The translations under genes were made by a program, and so were the position numbers. From an uncultured Flavobacteriales bacterium (GTDB lineage: Bacteria > Bacteroidota > Bacteroidia > Flavobacteriales_D > CALLUQ01), in the NCBI GenBank assembly GCA_938010565.1, contig CALLUQ010000132.1, positions 1 through 35,363 of the forward strand: a stretch of 35,363 nt of DNA, given 5' to 3'. The notes below the pieces were generated by a model, which had not been told where the DNA came from, did not search any database, and saw only the letters and a program-made list of their open reading frames with translations. Below, in pieces: positions 18,795 through 27,877 of this stretch (position 1 is its first letter; the number at the start of each line of letters is the position of its first letter).

Positions 18795-21110
18795 CTACTT
18801 GAATTTTTGGATCGCACCGGACTTAATACGCGCAAAATAATCCTTCAGGTCGGCTTTTACCTCTCCGGACATGATGATCAGGCCCAGAATATTCGGGAAG
18901 GCCATTCCAAGGATCATCAGATCGGAGAAATCCAAAACGGATCCCAGTCCTACCGTAGAACCAACGACGATAAAACCGAGAAAAATCACTTTATAGAGGT
19001 AGTTCACACCTTTGGAATGACCAAATACATACGCCCAGGCTTTTTGTCCGTAGTACGACCAGGAGATCATGGTGGAGAATGCAAACAGGAGAATGGCGAA
19101 CATCAAGACCCATTTGAGCCAGGGGAATACCGAGCTAAAGGCCTGTGATGTAAGGGTGGATCCTCCTAACCCTTCCGGGTTATCTACATAGCCGGTAAAA
19201 ATGAGTACCAGGGCTGTCATCGTACAAACGAGCACCGTATCAATAAACGGCTCCAACAAAGCCACAATGCCTTCGCTTACCGGTTCATTGGTTTTGGATG
19301 CGGCATGCGCAATCGATGCGGAGCCTACACCTGCTTCGTTCGAGAAGGCAGCACGTCGGAATCCCATGATCAATACACCGATAACTCCTCCTTTAATGGC
19401 GGGGGCATCAAAGGCTCCTGCGAAAATAGAGGAGAAGGCTTCTCCCACAGAGCCGATATTGAGAACGATGATGATCAGTGCAAAAAGCATATAGATACTG
19501 ACCATGAACGGCACAATTTTGTCGGTTACTTTCGCGATGCTTTTGATCCCGCCGATGATGACAATGCCTACCAAAGCGGCCAGGATCAATCCAAACCAGA
19601 ATCCTTGCCCCTCCAATGCCGGAAAAGCACCGGATACCTGATCGAATGCCTGGTTGGCTTGGAACATATTTCCGCCTCCGAAGGAGCCTCCCACACAAAG
19701 GATGGCAAAAATGATCGCCAGGGTTTTCCCGAAACCGCTCATGCCTCTTTTGGCCAGGCCTTTGCTCAGATAATACATCGGGCCACCGGAAACTTCGCCG
19801 TCTTTGTCGATTTCGCGGTACTTTACCCCGAGGGTACATTCCACAAATTTGGAAGACATGCCCAGTAATCCGGCCACGATCATCCAGAAGGTAGCACCGG
19901 CACCGCCAACGCTTACGGCAATGGCTACTCCTGCAATGTTTCCCAAGCCCACCGTAGCAGAAAGTGCTGTGGTTAAAGCTTGGAAGTGAGTAACCTCTCC
20001 TTTGTCCTTGGGGTTATTGTATTTGCCGCGGATCAACTCCAGGGCGTGTTTTAATCCGCGAAAGTTAACGAAACGCATTTTCAGGGTAAAGAAAATGGCC
20101 CCGATCACCAACCATACGACGATGATCGGAATTCCCTTTGAAACAGGATCGCCATTGGCGGTACGTAGTTTCTGAGGGTTGTTTTCGTTGGTAATGGTTG
20201 CCAAAGTGGCTCCTTCCCAACGTTGTTTTTCCTGGTTTCTGATGCGTACGGATGTGCCGACGGGAGCCAATCCGGAAATTTTACCGTTGGCTGTGGCATA
20301 AAGGTATATGGTGGTTTCGCCGTCTGTCAGGGCGCCTAAAGGCTGATCGTATTTTACACTGTCGCCTTCGCTGATGTTCCAGCTGCCTACCATGAGGTGG
20401 TGGGCGGTATCTGCCCAGAAAGGGGCCTGCAAATGCTGCTCGGGTACGTATACGATGGGGTCGACCATACCGGTGGCTGCAAACGGATCCCAGAACAAAA
20501 TTTCGGTAAGGTGCTCCACCACCGGTGTAAATACTTTGTTAATGGCTTCGCTGATGGACTCATACGGTATGAGCGGTACAATTTGAGAAGCTGAGGTTGT
20601 GGTATCGTAAAGGGCACAGGTATATCCGGTCAGGGTTTGAACAGTGTCTTTTATTTCGGTAACTAGGGTATCTGTTTTTCCGGTTTCCGCATCCGTATGG
20701 AAAACCGTATCCATGTGAGTGCTATACGTATAGCTGTATGTAGGAAAAGAGTCCTTCCGGGTTGATTTGGTAAGGGTAAAAATTTGGTAGTTGGCCGCAT
20801 TGGCGGCTTGCTTTTCTTCTTTGGGGTGAGGGATGTGAAGAGTATCGTTTTGGTTATCAATCACATAAACACTGAAAGGCAAGCCTTCCTTAATGCCATC
20901 GGATGTGTTGCTTTGCCAAGGTGTGGCATCCTCCGACCATTTATACCGGTAGGGTGCTTTTCCTCCTTCCACCACAACAGTAGCTTCGGAATCGCCAATT
21001 TTTTCGCTGTGGTTTAAGGTATACACTTTGGCTTTCATTTGTTGTGCAAAAGTGGCAGGTGCCACCAACAGAAAGCAGATGGGGAAGAGTATGGAATATA
21101 TTTTTTTCAT
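18795..21110 (-). CDS. Sodium:alanine symporter (AGCS) with extracytoplasmic Ig-like and lipoyl-like domains
   Basis: A 771-residue protein from the start at 21110. Residues 1-22 form a signal peptide ([22 protein letters not shown]). About 28-93 resemble a SprB/PKD-like Ig fold ([15 protein letters not shown], then a [11 protein letters not shown] end). About 184-208 resemble the amphipathic first helix of AGCS carriers. About 227-307 look like a barrel-sandwich (biotinyl/lipoyl-like) domain ([35 protein letters not shown]), with no lysine at the expected hairpin position. From about 325 the membrane part follows, with the AGCS signature [16 protein letters not shown] at 381-396. AGCS carriers move alanine, glycine or related amino acids with Na+. 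Most are about 450-550 residues, so the extension is unusual. It has its own promoter and terminator. Confidence 0.9.
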   Translation of the reverse strand: MKKIYSILFPICFLLVAPATFAQQMKAKVYTLNHSEKIGDSEATVVVEGGKAPYRYKWSEDATPWQSNTSDGIKEGLPFSVYVIDNQNDTLHIPHPKEEKQAANAANYQIFTLTKSTRKDSFPTYSYTYSTHMDTVFHTDAETGKTDTLVTEIKDTVQTLTGYTCALYDTTTSASQIVPLIPYESISEAINKVFTPVVEHLTEILFWDPFAATGMVDPIVYVPEQHLQAPFWADTAHHLMVGSWNISEGDSVKYDQPLGALTDGETTIYLYATANGKISGLAPVGTSVRIRNQEKQRWEGATLATITNENNPQKLRTANGDPVSKGIPIIVVWLVIGAIFFTLKMRFVNFRGLKHALELIRGKYNNPKDKGEVTHFQALTTALSATVGLGNIAGVAIAVSVGGAGATFWMIVAGLLGMSSKFVECTLGVKYREIDKDGEVSGGPMYYLSKGLAKRGMSGFGKTLAIIFAILCVGGSFGGGNMFQANQAFDQVSGAFPALEGQGFWFGLILAALVGIVIIGGIKSIAKVTDKIVPFMVSIYMLFALIIIVLNIGSVGEAFSSIFAGAFDAPAIKGGVIGVLIMGFRRAAFSNEAGVGSASIAHAASKTNEPVSEGIVALLEPFIDTVLVCTMTALVLIFTGYVDNPEGLGGSTLTSQAFSSVFPWLKWVLMFAILLFAFSTMISWSYYGQKAWAYVFGHSKGVNYLYKVIFLGFIVVGSTVGLGSVLDFSDLMILGMAFPNILGLIIMSGEVKADLKDYFARIKSGAIQKFK

Positions 21111-21142
21111 AGAAAAATGGATATGGATATGACAGATGCGGG

Positions 21143-21173
21143 CAAATATAGCCAACCGTGGGAGGGATTCAAA
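21143..21173 (-). promoter_or_regulatory. Bacteroidota-type promoter for the symporter gene
   Basis: On the minus strand TTTG (21173-21170), a 19-base spacer, then TATATTTG (21150-21143); both elements match the consensus exactly. The predicted start near 21136 gives a leader of about 26 bases. It lies in the 83-base gap after the rmlD-like gene. Confidence 0.8.
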
Positions 21174-21193
21174 TTATTGAAAAGGGGTGTTAT

Positions 21194-22132
21194 TTATTGC
21201 CCTGATGCATGGGGGTTCAAGGATGAACCGACTTGGGTTTGTTTGGCCAAAAGGCGTAGGCCTTCTTCAAATGAATGGGGGTTGTACCCGATCTCGCGTC
21301 TGGCTTTATCCAGAATAAATCCGGTTTTAAGCGGGCGGGCGGCGGTTTGCCGGAGTTGGTCCGAAGTAACAGGATGTATTTGTTGCCAGGGCAGTTGGTA
21401 GGCTGTAGCCACCCGTTTTACCAATTCAAGAATGCTCATGAAGTCTTTTCCCGAAAGGTGGTAAATGCCCTTTGCTTTTTGTAAAGCGATGCGTGCGCAG
21501 CCTTCGGCCAGGTCTTCTGCCAGGGTAGGCGTACGAAATTGGTCGTTTACAATACGGATCTCTTTTCCCGATTCCAATGCGGCTTTGGCCCAAAGCACAA
21601 TGTTGGAGCGGCTCATGGCATCGGCAACGCCGTAAACAATGATGGTCCGAACAATAGACCAATGCGTTAAACCGCTTTTGATTACGATTTTTTCGGAATC
21701 GAGTTTGGATTGGCCGTAAAAGCTCAACGGTGCCGGTTCATCTTCTTCTGTGTAGGGTCCGGCTTTTCCATCAAAAACAAAATCGGTGGAAAGGTGAATG
21801 AGGTGGGCATCTTCCGGTTTGCAGGCTTCTGTCAAATGTTCCACAGCGGTTACGTTGAGCAGGCGGCACCCGGCTTTTTCCTGTTCGCAGGCATCTACAT
21901 TGGTCATGGCTGCGGTATTGATAACGGTATCCGGCTTTTCATTGCGAAAAAGTTGCATTACCGCTTCTTTGTCTGTAATGTCCAGAGGGAGATAACGGTA
22001 TCCTTTTTTCATGGCGATGCGGTTTTCTCCTTTGGAAGTGGCCAATACTTCCACTTGCTTGTTTACAAGATGGTGGACCAGTTTTTGTCCGAGCAATCCG
22101 TTCGAACCGGTAATCAGAATTTTTGGAACCAT
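21194..22132 (-). CDS. RmlD-like NAD(P)-dependent sugar-nucleotide reductase
   Basis: A 312-residue extended short-chain dehydrogenase. The Rossmann motif TGSNGLLG is at 8-15, the STDFVFDG strand at 115-122, and the catalytic Y139-x3-K143 pair in YGQSK. These match dTDP-4-dehydrorhamnose reductase (RmlD/RfbD), which makes dTDP-L-rhamnose. No rmlA, rmlB or rmlC lies nearby, so the true substrate is uncertain. It follows the K+ channel gene by 7 bases as the last gene of the purM run. Confidence 0.8.
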   Translation of the reverse strand: MVPKILITGSNGLLGQKLVHHLVNKQVEVLATSKGENRIAMKKGYRYLPLDITDKEAVMQLFRNEKPDTVINTAAMTNVDACEQEKAGCRLLNVTAVEHLTEACKPEDAHLIHLSTDFVFDGKAGPYTEEDEPAPLSFYGQSKLDSEKIVIKSGLTHWSIVRTIIVYGVADAMSRSNIVLWAKAALESGKEIRIVNDQFRTPTLAEDLAEGCARIALQKAKGIYHLSGKDFMSILELVKRVATAYQLPWQQIHPVTSDQLRQTAARPLKTGFILDKARREIGYNPHSFEEGLRLLAKQTQVGSSLNPHASGQ

Positions 22133-22139
22133 TTTTTGC

Positions 22140-23177
22140 TTAATGATTTACACCGAGAATGGCATTGAGTTTTTTGATTTGATCGGGGCTGCCCAGTACA
22201 AACAGTTTGGAGTTGGGAATGACTTCCGTTTGCGGGGAAGGATTGATAACGTACGCTCCATCCGGTTTCCGGAAGCCGATGATGTTGGCCCCTGTTAAGG
22301 GTTGGGCGTTCAGTTCTCCGATGGTTTTGTATTGAAAATTAGCCGGCAATTCGCCGAATGCAATTTCTTTGAGGTTGGTGTCAGCTTCTCCTTGCATTGA
22401 AATGTGATCGAGGAACTCCACTACATCCGGTGTAACTACCAACTGGGCCATGTGAGACCCTCCAACGCAATCGGGCATGATCACGTTGTTGGCCCCGGCC
22501 ATGCGGAGTTTTTTCACGGAACTTTGTTCGGAAGCCCTGCTGATGATGGTTAATCGGGGATTGATCTCGCGGGCAGAAAGCACCACGAACAAATTATCCG
22601 AATCACGCGGCAGCGTGGTAATTAAGGCACTTGCACGGGTTATATTGGATCGCAACAGCACTTCGTCGGAAGTTGCATCGCCATTAAAAAAAAGGTGTTT
22701 GCTCCATTTCTCACTTTCTTCTTTGAAATGTTGGATGAGCGAGCCGTTTTTTTCCAGGATCACAAACGAGCGTCCGTATGCATTCAGATCTGCAACGGTT
22801 TGTCTCCCTACACGTCCGTAGCCGCAAACGATAACGTGGTTATCCAATTTCTCCAACTCTTTGTTCAATTGGTGCTGTTTAAGGTAAGCTTTGTATTCGC
22901 CGCCAACCAGATAGCCGGTAATGGCAGATATCGCATAAGCAAAGGTACCAAAACCGGAAATGATCAGACAAGCCGTGAAGATACGTCCTGTGTCTGACAA
23001 GGGGTGTACCTCCTGAAAACCTACCGTCGATACGGTAATCACCGTTTGGTAGAAGGAGTCGAGAACGGTAAATTCATCCTCAATGAGAAAAAAACCAATT
23101 GTACCGGTAAAGATGATCAGTGCCAACCATGTGAAAGCATAGAAAATCTTGGTAAATAATCTGGAGTTTAATGACAC
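22140..23177 (-). CDS. Two-helix potassium channel with RCK (TrkA-N/TrkA-C) domains
   Basis: A 345-residue channel of the MthK-like layout. Two membrane helices (about 11-33 and 67-92) flank a pore loop whose filter reads TVGF (51-54) instead of TVGYG. A cytoplasmic RCK domain follows with the nucleotide-binding GYGRVG at 119-124, then a TrkA-C-like domain from about 255 to the end. It would form a tetrameric ligand-gated K+ channel in the inner membrane. TVGF filters occur in some K+ channels, so selectivity is likely but not certain. It lies 11 bases after the pspC-like gene. Confidence 0.88.
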   Translation of the reverse strand: MSLNSRLFTKIFYAFTWLALIIFTGTIGFFLIEDEFTVLDSFYQTVITVSTVGFQEVHPLSDTGRIFTACLIISGFGTFAYAISAITGYLVGGEYKAYLKQHQLNKELEKLDNHVIVCGYGRVGRQTVADLNAYGRSFVILEKNGSLIQHFKEESEKWSKHLFFNGDATSDEVLLRSNITRASALITTLPRDSDNLFVVLSAREINPRLTIISRASEQSSVKKLRMAGANNVIMPDCVGGSHMAQLVVTPDVVEFLDHISMQGEADTNLKEIAFGELPANFQYKTIGELNAQPLTGANIIGFRKPDGAYVINPSPQTEVIPNSKLFVLGSPDQIKKLNAILGVNH

Positions 23178-23188
23178 GTAGGCGTTGC

Positions 23189-23431
23189 TTAATCAAGTTC
23201 CCAAATGCTCCTGCGTTTTTTGGGTGTCAAAGAAAAGAGGTCTTTGTGTTCCAACACAAAAGCCATGATGAGGTAGAGGAATAGCGTGGATCCGAATGTA
23301 ATAAACGACAGGTAGATAAACGACAATCGGATGCTTTGTGTTTTGATCCCTAACTTATTGCCCCACCAGGTACATACGCCAAAGGTCTGGCGTTCAAAAT
23401 AATCTTGTAGGTGTTGAATGGGTAGATTCAT
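23189..23431 (-). CDS. PspC domain protein
   Basis: An 80-residue protein with a PspC-like domain: a short N-terminal segment with FGVCTWWGNKLGIKTQSIRLSF, then one membrane helix (about 36-62). In enterobacteria PspC senses membrane stress with PspA and PspB; no pspA or pspB is nearby, so only the domain name is safe. Its start overlaps the stop of the DUF2851 gene by 4 bases (ATGA), indicating coupled translation. Confidence 0.82.
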   Translation of the reverse strand: MNLPIQHLQDYFERQTFGVCTWWGNKLGIKTQSIRLSFIYLSFITFGSTLFLYLIMAFVLEHKDLFSLTPKKRRSIWELD

Positions 23432-24699
23432 ATTTTCAGAAGATATGCGGCAACTTCACAATTTAAGCATTTTTTCTTTTTACAAAAATCATTATGCAAT
23501 TCAAGCAAAGCTTGTGATTCTGCAGCATGCTGTGCCTGAATGTTTAACCGGTTCCAGGAGCGGATGATGTGATTGGTTTCTGCTTTGAGTTGTTCCGCCA
23601 GTATCCGGGCACGGTCGATGTATTTTTGTTCTTGCCGGTACATTCCGTACACATACAAAAAAGGCACCACTGTGTTGATGATGAGGTTGTGGGCCGTGCT
23701 TTTGCTTATTTGCTTGATCCGTGGTTTGCTTTCTTTGTCGAGGACGTAATGGGTGGTCCAGTATGTACTGGCTTTTACCGAGAAGAACCCGGAAAGTTGC
23801 GTTACATTTTCCAGGTTTTTTATTTGTGCGGTCAATCGTTTTCTACTTTGGAGAAAAGCGGCCAGTTGGGCCAGCCTCACTGCCGGAAAGTTGCTGGGGC
23901 GCATTCGGGCTGTTTTCCATACTACGGGCGGAATCGGTGTTAGTTTCCACTTGTGCCGCATGTAGCTGTAATCGCGGAATAACTGCTGCCCGTAAGGATC
24001 TTGTAAGTTCGGGTTCAGTAATCCTGCCTGTCCGAAAAGCAGCGCCTCCGCTTTTTCCAGGCTATCGCTAACCCGGTGAATGTATTTGTACGGAAGCGAG
24101 GCTGCCAGCATCCTGAATCCGGCATCGTTCACACCAAAACCAAACCTTTCGGTTACTTTGCGATAAAGGCATTCGTCCCAATCGTTATGGGTTTGAAAGA
24201 AAACCCGCAACCACTCATCTTTCCGACGTTCGAGCCGCAGTTGCATCAGTTGTTTGAGCCAGGGTTTCCAAACCATTGCGGGCACTTTGTGTATTTGAGG
24301 CTGACAAGGGATCCAGGCCTGGTTACGGGTAAGCTTGATGAAACGTGGGTAAGCTTCGGGCAATATGCGGTTTTTGAGTTCAAGCACAGGTAGTTGCCTC
24401 CCGCTTAAAGTAAAGGCCTCCCGATCGTGTTGATACACCACATGTAAAATCACATTGTTATAGGCAGGATCGTATTGATGCCCGTGTTGAGACCATTCCG
24501 AGGCTTTTATATGCAGTTCTATATTGCCGCTCCATTCCGTTTCGCCCAGTGCTAATCGGGCCGCATGAAAATCCGGACCGGAATGAAAGTTATGCTCACC
24601 CGAATGAATGATCTTTATGGGAAGTCCGCAAGTTGTTTTAAGGGGGGTAAGATCAAACAACTTGTGTTTCCATACGTAGTGTAGGAATGCCTCTTGCAT
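23428..24699 (-). CDS. DUF2851 family protein
   Basis: A 423-residue protein of a family restricted, as far as I know, to Bacteroidota, with unknown function. I chose the start at 24699 (MQEAFLHYVWKHKLFDL), 16 bases past pyrF; the ATG at 24735 lies inside pyrF. The N-terminal third shows a conserved block (HSGEHNFHSGPDFHAARL...WSGNIELHIKASEWSQHGH, about 35-75) with many His and acidic residues that look like a catalytic or metal site. The C terminus has a cysteine group FCKKKKCLNC. No signal peptide or membrane helix is evident. Confidence 0.85.
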   Translation of the reverse strand: MQEAFLHYVWKHKLFDLTPLKTTCGLPIKIIHSGEHNFHSGPDFHAARLALGETEWSGNIELHIKASEWSQHGHQYDPAYNNVILHVVYQHDREAFTLSGRQLPVLELKNRILPEAYPRFIKLTRNQAWIPCQPQIHKVPAMVWKPWLKQLMQLRLERRKDEWLRVFFQTHNDWDECLYRKVTERFGFGVNDAGFRMLAASLPYKYIHRVSDSLEKAEALLFGQAGLLNPNLQDPYGQQLFRDYSYMRHKWKLTPIPPVVWKTARMRPSNFPAVRLAQLAAFLQSRKRLTAQIKNLENVTQLSGFFSVKASTYWTTHYVLDKESKPRIKQISKSTAHNLIINTVVPFLYVYGMYRQEQKYIDRARILAEQLKAETNHIIRSWNRLNIQAQHAAESQALLELHNDFCKKKKCLNCEVAAYLLKI

Positions 24700-24715
24700 G
24701 CCTGAAGATAAGGCA

Positions 24716-25537
24716 TTACAACCAATTTTTGGCACTCAGTAACCGGGCCATTTCTTTTTGGATTTTTTCAGCACTTTCCCGCGCTTTTTCTGCGAAATCA
24801 CGCCCGTTGGATGCATAGATGATCCCGCGGGAAGAGTTGACCAGCAAGCCACAGTCTTTATTCAGACCGTACTCTACTACCTCGGTCAGGCTTCCGCCTT
24901 GTGCTCCGATGCCCGGAACCAGAAGAAAACTATCCGGAACGATGGCCCGCACCTTCTGCAACAAGTTGGCTTTGGTAGCACCCACCACGTACATCAGGTT
25001 GTCGGCATTGCCCCAACGGGTGGATGTTTTTAATACCTTTTCAAAAACGGCCTCACCGCTTTTCAATTTTTCCGTTTGAAAGTCAGATGCTCCCGGGTTG
25101 GAAGTTAACGCCAGCAGAATTACCCATTTGTTTTCAAATTCAAGGAACGGGCTCACCGAATCGATGCCCATGTATGGAGCAACGGTAAGGGAATCAAAAG
25201 GGTATTGTTCAAAAAATGTTTTGGCGTAGTATCGGGAGGTATTTCCAATGTCTCCTCGTTTGGCATCGGCAATGGTGAAATGGTTTTCCCCGATCCGGTT
25301 CATGGTTTTACCCAGGGTTTTCCATCCTGCTACTCCGTGGCACTCATAAAATGCAAGGTTGGGTTTATAAGCTACGCATAGATCTTCCGTAGCAGCAATG
25401 ATTTCCCGATTGAAGGCCAAAAGAGGGTCCTCCTGATCCAGAAGGTGTTCCGGAATTTTACGGATATCGGGATCAAGGCCGATACAAAGAAAGGATTGCT
25501 TTTGCCGGATTTGTTCTATTAACTTTTTTCTGGTCAT
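24716..25537 (-). CDS. pyrF: Orotidine 5'-phosphate decarboxylase
   Basis: A 273-residue enzyme that converts OMP to UMP, the last step of de novo pyrimidine synthesis. The catalytic motif [10 protein letters not shown] (91-100) supplies D91, K93 and D96. The N-terminal FLCIGLDPD and mid-protein [11 protein letters not shown] are typical of the longer type (about 270 residues) rather than the E. coli type. The start overlaps the prfA stop by 4 bases (ATGA). Confidence 0.96.
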   Translation of the reverse strand: MTRKKLIEQIRQKQSFLCIGLDPDIRKIPEHLLDQEDPLLAFNREIIAATEDLCVAYKPNLAFYECHGVAGWKTLGKTMNRIGENHFTIADAKRGDIGNTSRYYAKTFFEQYPFDSLTVAPYMGIDSVSPFLEFENKWVILLALTSNPGASDFQTEKLKSGEAVFEKVLKTSTRWGNADNLMYVVGATKANLLQKVRAIVPDSFLLVPGIGAQGGSLTEVVEYGLNKDCGLLVNSSRGIIYASNGRDFAEKARESAEKIQKEMARLLSAKNWL

Positions 25538-26610
25538 TGGCCTTCACTTAATTTTTCAGCGTTTTCTGCTACTTTGAGTGCCTCCAGCATGTCTTCGAGG
25601 TCGCCATCCATTACACTTCCAAGCGTATATAATGTGAGGTTGATGCGGTGATCGGTTACCCTACCCTGCGGATAATTATAAGTACGGACTTTTGCACTTC
25701 GGTCTCCCGATGAAATCTGGGATCTCCGTTGTTGTGCTCTTTCTTGTTGCTGTTTTTGCAGTTCTGCTTCGTAGAGTCTTGAGCGCAGTACTTGAATGGC
25801 TTTGTCTTTGTTTTTATGTTGTGAGCGGCCATCCTGGCACTCCACAACCATTCCGGAGGGCAGGTGGGTTAAACGAACGGCTGATTCGGTTTTGTTTACA
25901 TGTTGCCCTCCCGCTCCCGAAGCACGAAACGTGTCTACTTTTACATCTTCCATATTGAGATCCACATCCACTTCATCGGCTTCGGGAAGCACGGCTACCG
26001 TTGCTGCCGAAGTATGCACCCGGCCCTGCGATTCCGTTGCAGGCACACGTTGCACCCGGTGTACTCCGGATTCAAACTTCATCGTTCCGAATATATCTTC
26101 GCCCGACACACCAAAAGAGATCTCTTTAAATCCTCCGGAAGAGCCTTCATTGCTGTTGATGATTTCCAATTTCCATCTGTGTTTCTCAGCATATCGGGTA
26201 TACATACGAAACAAGTCTCCTGCAAAAATGCTCGCTTCATCTCCGCCGGTACCTGCCCGGATCTCAATGATAACATTTTTCTGATCTGTCGGATCTTTGG
26301 GGATGAGAAGCAGTTTGATCTTTTCCTGCATCCGATCCTTCTTTTCTTCGAGTTCCCGAAGTTCTGTTTGTGCCATTTCCAGGAACTCAGGATCTTCTTC
26401 CGATTCTAAGATCGCTTTTGAATTCCGAATATTATCCAACACCAATTTATAAGCTGCAAACGCTTTGGTATGCGGTTCCAGATCTTTGTATTCCTTATTG
26501 AGCTTTACATAGCGTTGCATGTCCGCAATCACGGAGGGATCGGTGATCTGTTGCGCAATATCTTTCCAACGATCATTGATAGCCGCCAGCTTTTGTAGCA
26601 AATTATCCAT
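25534..26610 (-). CDS. prfA: Peptide chain release factor 1
   Basis: RF1, 358 residues, releases finished peptides at UAA and UAG. The GGQ motif that reaches the peptidyl-transferase centre is at 234-236, within [15 protein letters not shown]. The stop-codon recognition tripeptide is PAT at 190-192, which identifies RF1 rather than RF2 (SPF). It lies 20 bases after purM and overlaps pyrF by 4 bases. The purM-prfA-pyrF neighbourhood is seen in other Bacteroidota. Confidence 0.98.
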   Translation of the reverse strand: MDNLLQKLAAINDRWKDIAQQITDPSVIADMQRYVKLNKEYKDLEPHTKAFAAYKLVLDNIRNSKAILESEEDPEFLEMAQTELRELEEKKDRMQEKIKLLLIPKDPTDQKNVIIEIRAGTGGDEASIFAGDLFRMYTRYAEKHRWKLEIINSNEGSSGGFKEISFGVSGEDIFGTMKFESGVHRVQRVPATESQGRVHTSAATVAVLPEADEVDVDLNMEDVKVDTFRASGAGGQHVNKTESAVRLTHLPSGMVVECQDGRSQHKNKDKAIQVLRSRLYEAELQKQQQERAQQRRSQISSGDRSAKVRTYNYPQGRVTDHRINLTLYTLGSVMDGDLEDMLEALKVAENAEKLSEGQ

Positions 26611-26630
26611 GGTAAGTACGAATCTTGGTT

Positions 26631-27794
26631 TTAGTATTCAAATTGTCCGTATGGGCTTGTGATCGTTAACTTCTTTCCATTGTATGCTTCACAATGGCCT
26701 ACGATTTGTGCTTCTACTCCAAATGAATGCGCAATATCAATGGCTGTTGCGGCATATTTTTCTTCGAGGTATACCTCCATCCGGTGGCCCATGTTAAATA
26801 CCTGATACATTTCTGCCCAGCTGGTTCCGGATTGTTGGTGAATTAAGTGGAAAAGGGGCGGAATTTCAAAGAGGTTATTTTTGATGATATGCAGTTGGTC
26901 TGTAAAATGAAGAATTTTGGTTTGGGCGCCACCGCTGCAATGTACCATTCCATGAATTACAGGCCGCATCTCATGCAACATTTTTACCATTACGGGCGCA
27001 TAGGTTCGTGTGGGGGAGAGCACAAGCTTTCCTGCATCCAGCGGGGTTTCCGCTACGGCATCGGTCAATGCCATAGAGCCGGTGTATACCAGATCTGCAG
27101 GCATCAGCGGGTCGTAACTTTCGGGATAGCGTTCGGCCAGTGCTTTATGAAATACATCATGGCGGGCAGAGGTAAGCCCATTTGAGCCCATCCCCCCGTT
27201 GTATTCTTTTTCGTAGTGGGCTTTTCCAAAAGATGAAAGTCCTACAATAACATCGCCCGGGCGAATGTTATCGTTGGAGATCACATCGCTTCGTTTCATT
27301 CGGGAAGTCACGGTACTGTCTACGATTATGGTGCGTACCAAATCGCCTACATCGGCTGTTTCTCCACCTGTAGAATGGATTTTCAGACCGTTTTTGCGCA
27401 TTTCTTCCAGCAACTCTTCGGTCCCTTCGATCAGGGTGGTGATCACTTCTCGGGGAATCCGTTTCTTGTTCCGGCCAATGGTGGAGGACAGCAAGATGTT
27501 GCCCGTTGCTCCTACACAGAGCAGATCGTCAATATTCATGACGACCGCATCTTGGGCTACTCCTTTCCAAACCGACAGATCGCCTGTTTCTCTCCAATAG
27601 AGGTAGGCGAGGGAAGATTTGGTTCCTGCTCCGTCTGCATGCATAATGATGCAATGCTCGTGGCTACCTGTAAGGTGATCCGGAACAATTTTGCAAAAGG
27701 CTTTTGGAAATTCGCCTTTGTCTATGTTTTTAATGGCGGCATGCACATCTTCTTTTGATGCAGATACGCCTCTGAGGTTATATCGGGAATCCAC
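26631..27794 (-). CDS. purM: Phosphoribosylformylglycinamidine cyclo-ligase (AIR synthetase)
   Basis: A 387-residue ATP-dependent enzyme forming aminoimidazole ribotide in purine synthesis. The motifs HADGAGTKSSLAYLYW, VMNIDDLLCVGA and GGETADVGDLVRT are those of the PurM fold, and the C-terminal half carries GHRMEVYL. It is longer than E. coli PurM (about 345), with an alternative form common in Bacteroidota. It opens the compact purM-to-rmlD run; I did not find a clear promoter in the 83 bases upstream, much of which is the terminator of the previous gene. Confidence 0.93.
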   Translation of the reverse strand: MDSRYNLRGVSASKEDVHAAIKNIDKGEFPKAFCKIVPDHLTGSHEHCIIMHADGAGTKSSLAYLYWRETGDLSVWKGVAQDAVVMNIDDLLCVGATGNILLSSTIGRNKKRIPREVITTLIEGTEELLEEMRKNGLKIHSTGGETADVGDLVRTIIVDSTVTSRMKRSDVISNDNIRPGDVIVGLSSFGKAHYEKEYNGGMGSNGLTSARHDVFHKALAERYPESYDPLMPADLVYTGSMALTDAVAETPLDAGKLVLSPTRTYAPVMVKMLHEMRPVIHGMVHCSGGAQTKILHFTDQLHIIKNNLFEIPPLFHLIHQQSGTSWAEMYQVFNMGHRMEVYLEEKYAATAIDIAHSFGVEAQIVGHCEAYNGKKLTITSPYGQFEY

Positions 27795-27820
27795 TATTAG
27801 GAAATTTTCTACAAAAAAAA

Positions 27821-27853
27821 GAAAAGCACCCCGAATTGTTCAGGATGCTTTTC
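27821..27853 (-). terminator. Terminator after the PorE-like gene
   Basis: Stem GAAAAGCA/TGCTTTTC extended by CC/GG across one mismatch, followed on the minus strand by eight T residues. It starts 24 bases past the stop codon of the PorE-like gene. Confidence 0.9.
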
Positions 27854-27877
27854 CAAATAAAATCTTTCAACAAGCGT

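Noticed and set aside
24700-24735. Longer start for the DUF2851 protein
   Set aside because: The upstream ATG overlaps pyrF by 20 bases and the extra 12 residues precede the family-like beginning MQEAFLHYVWK.
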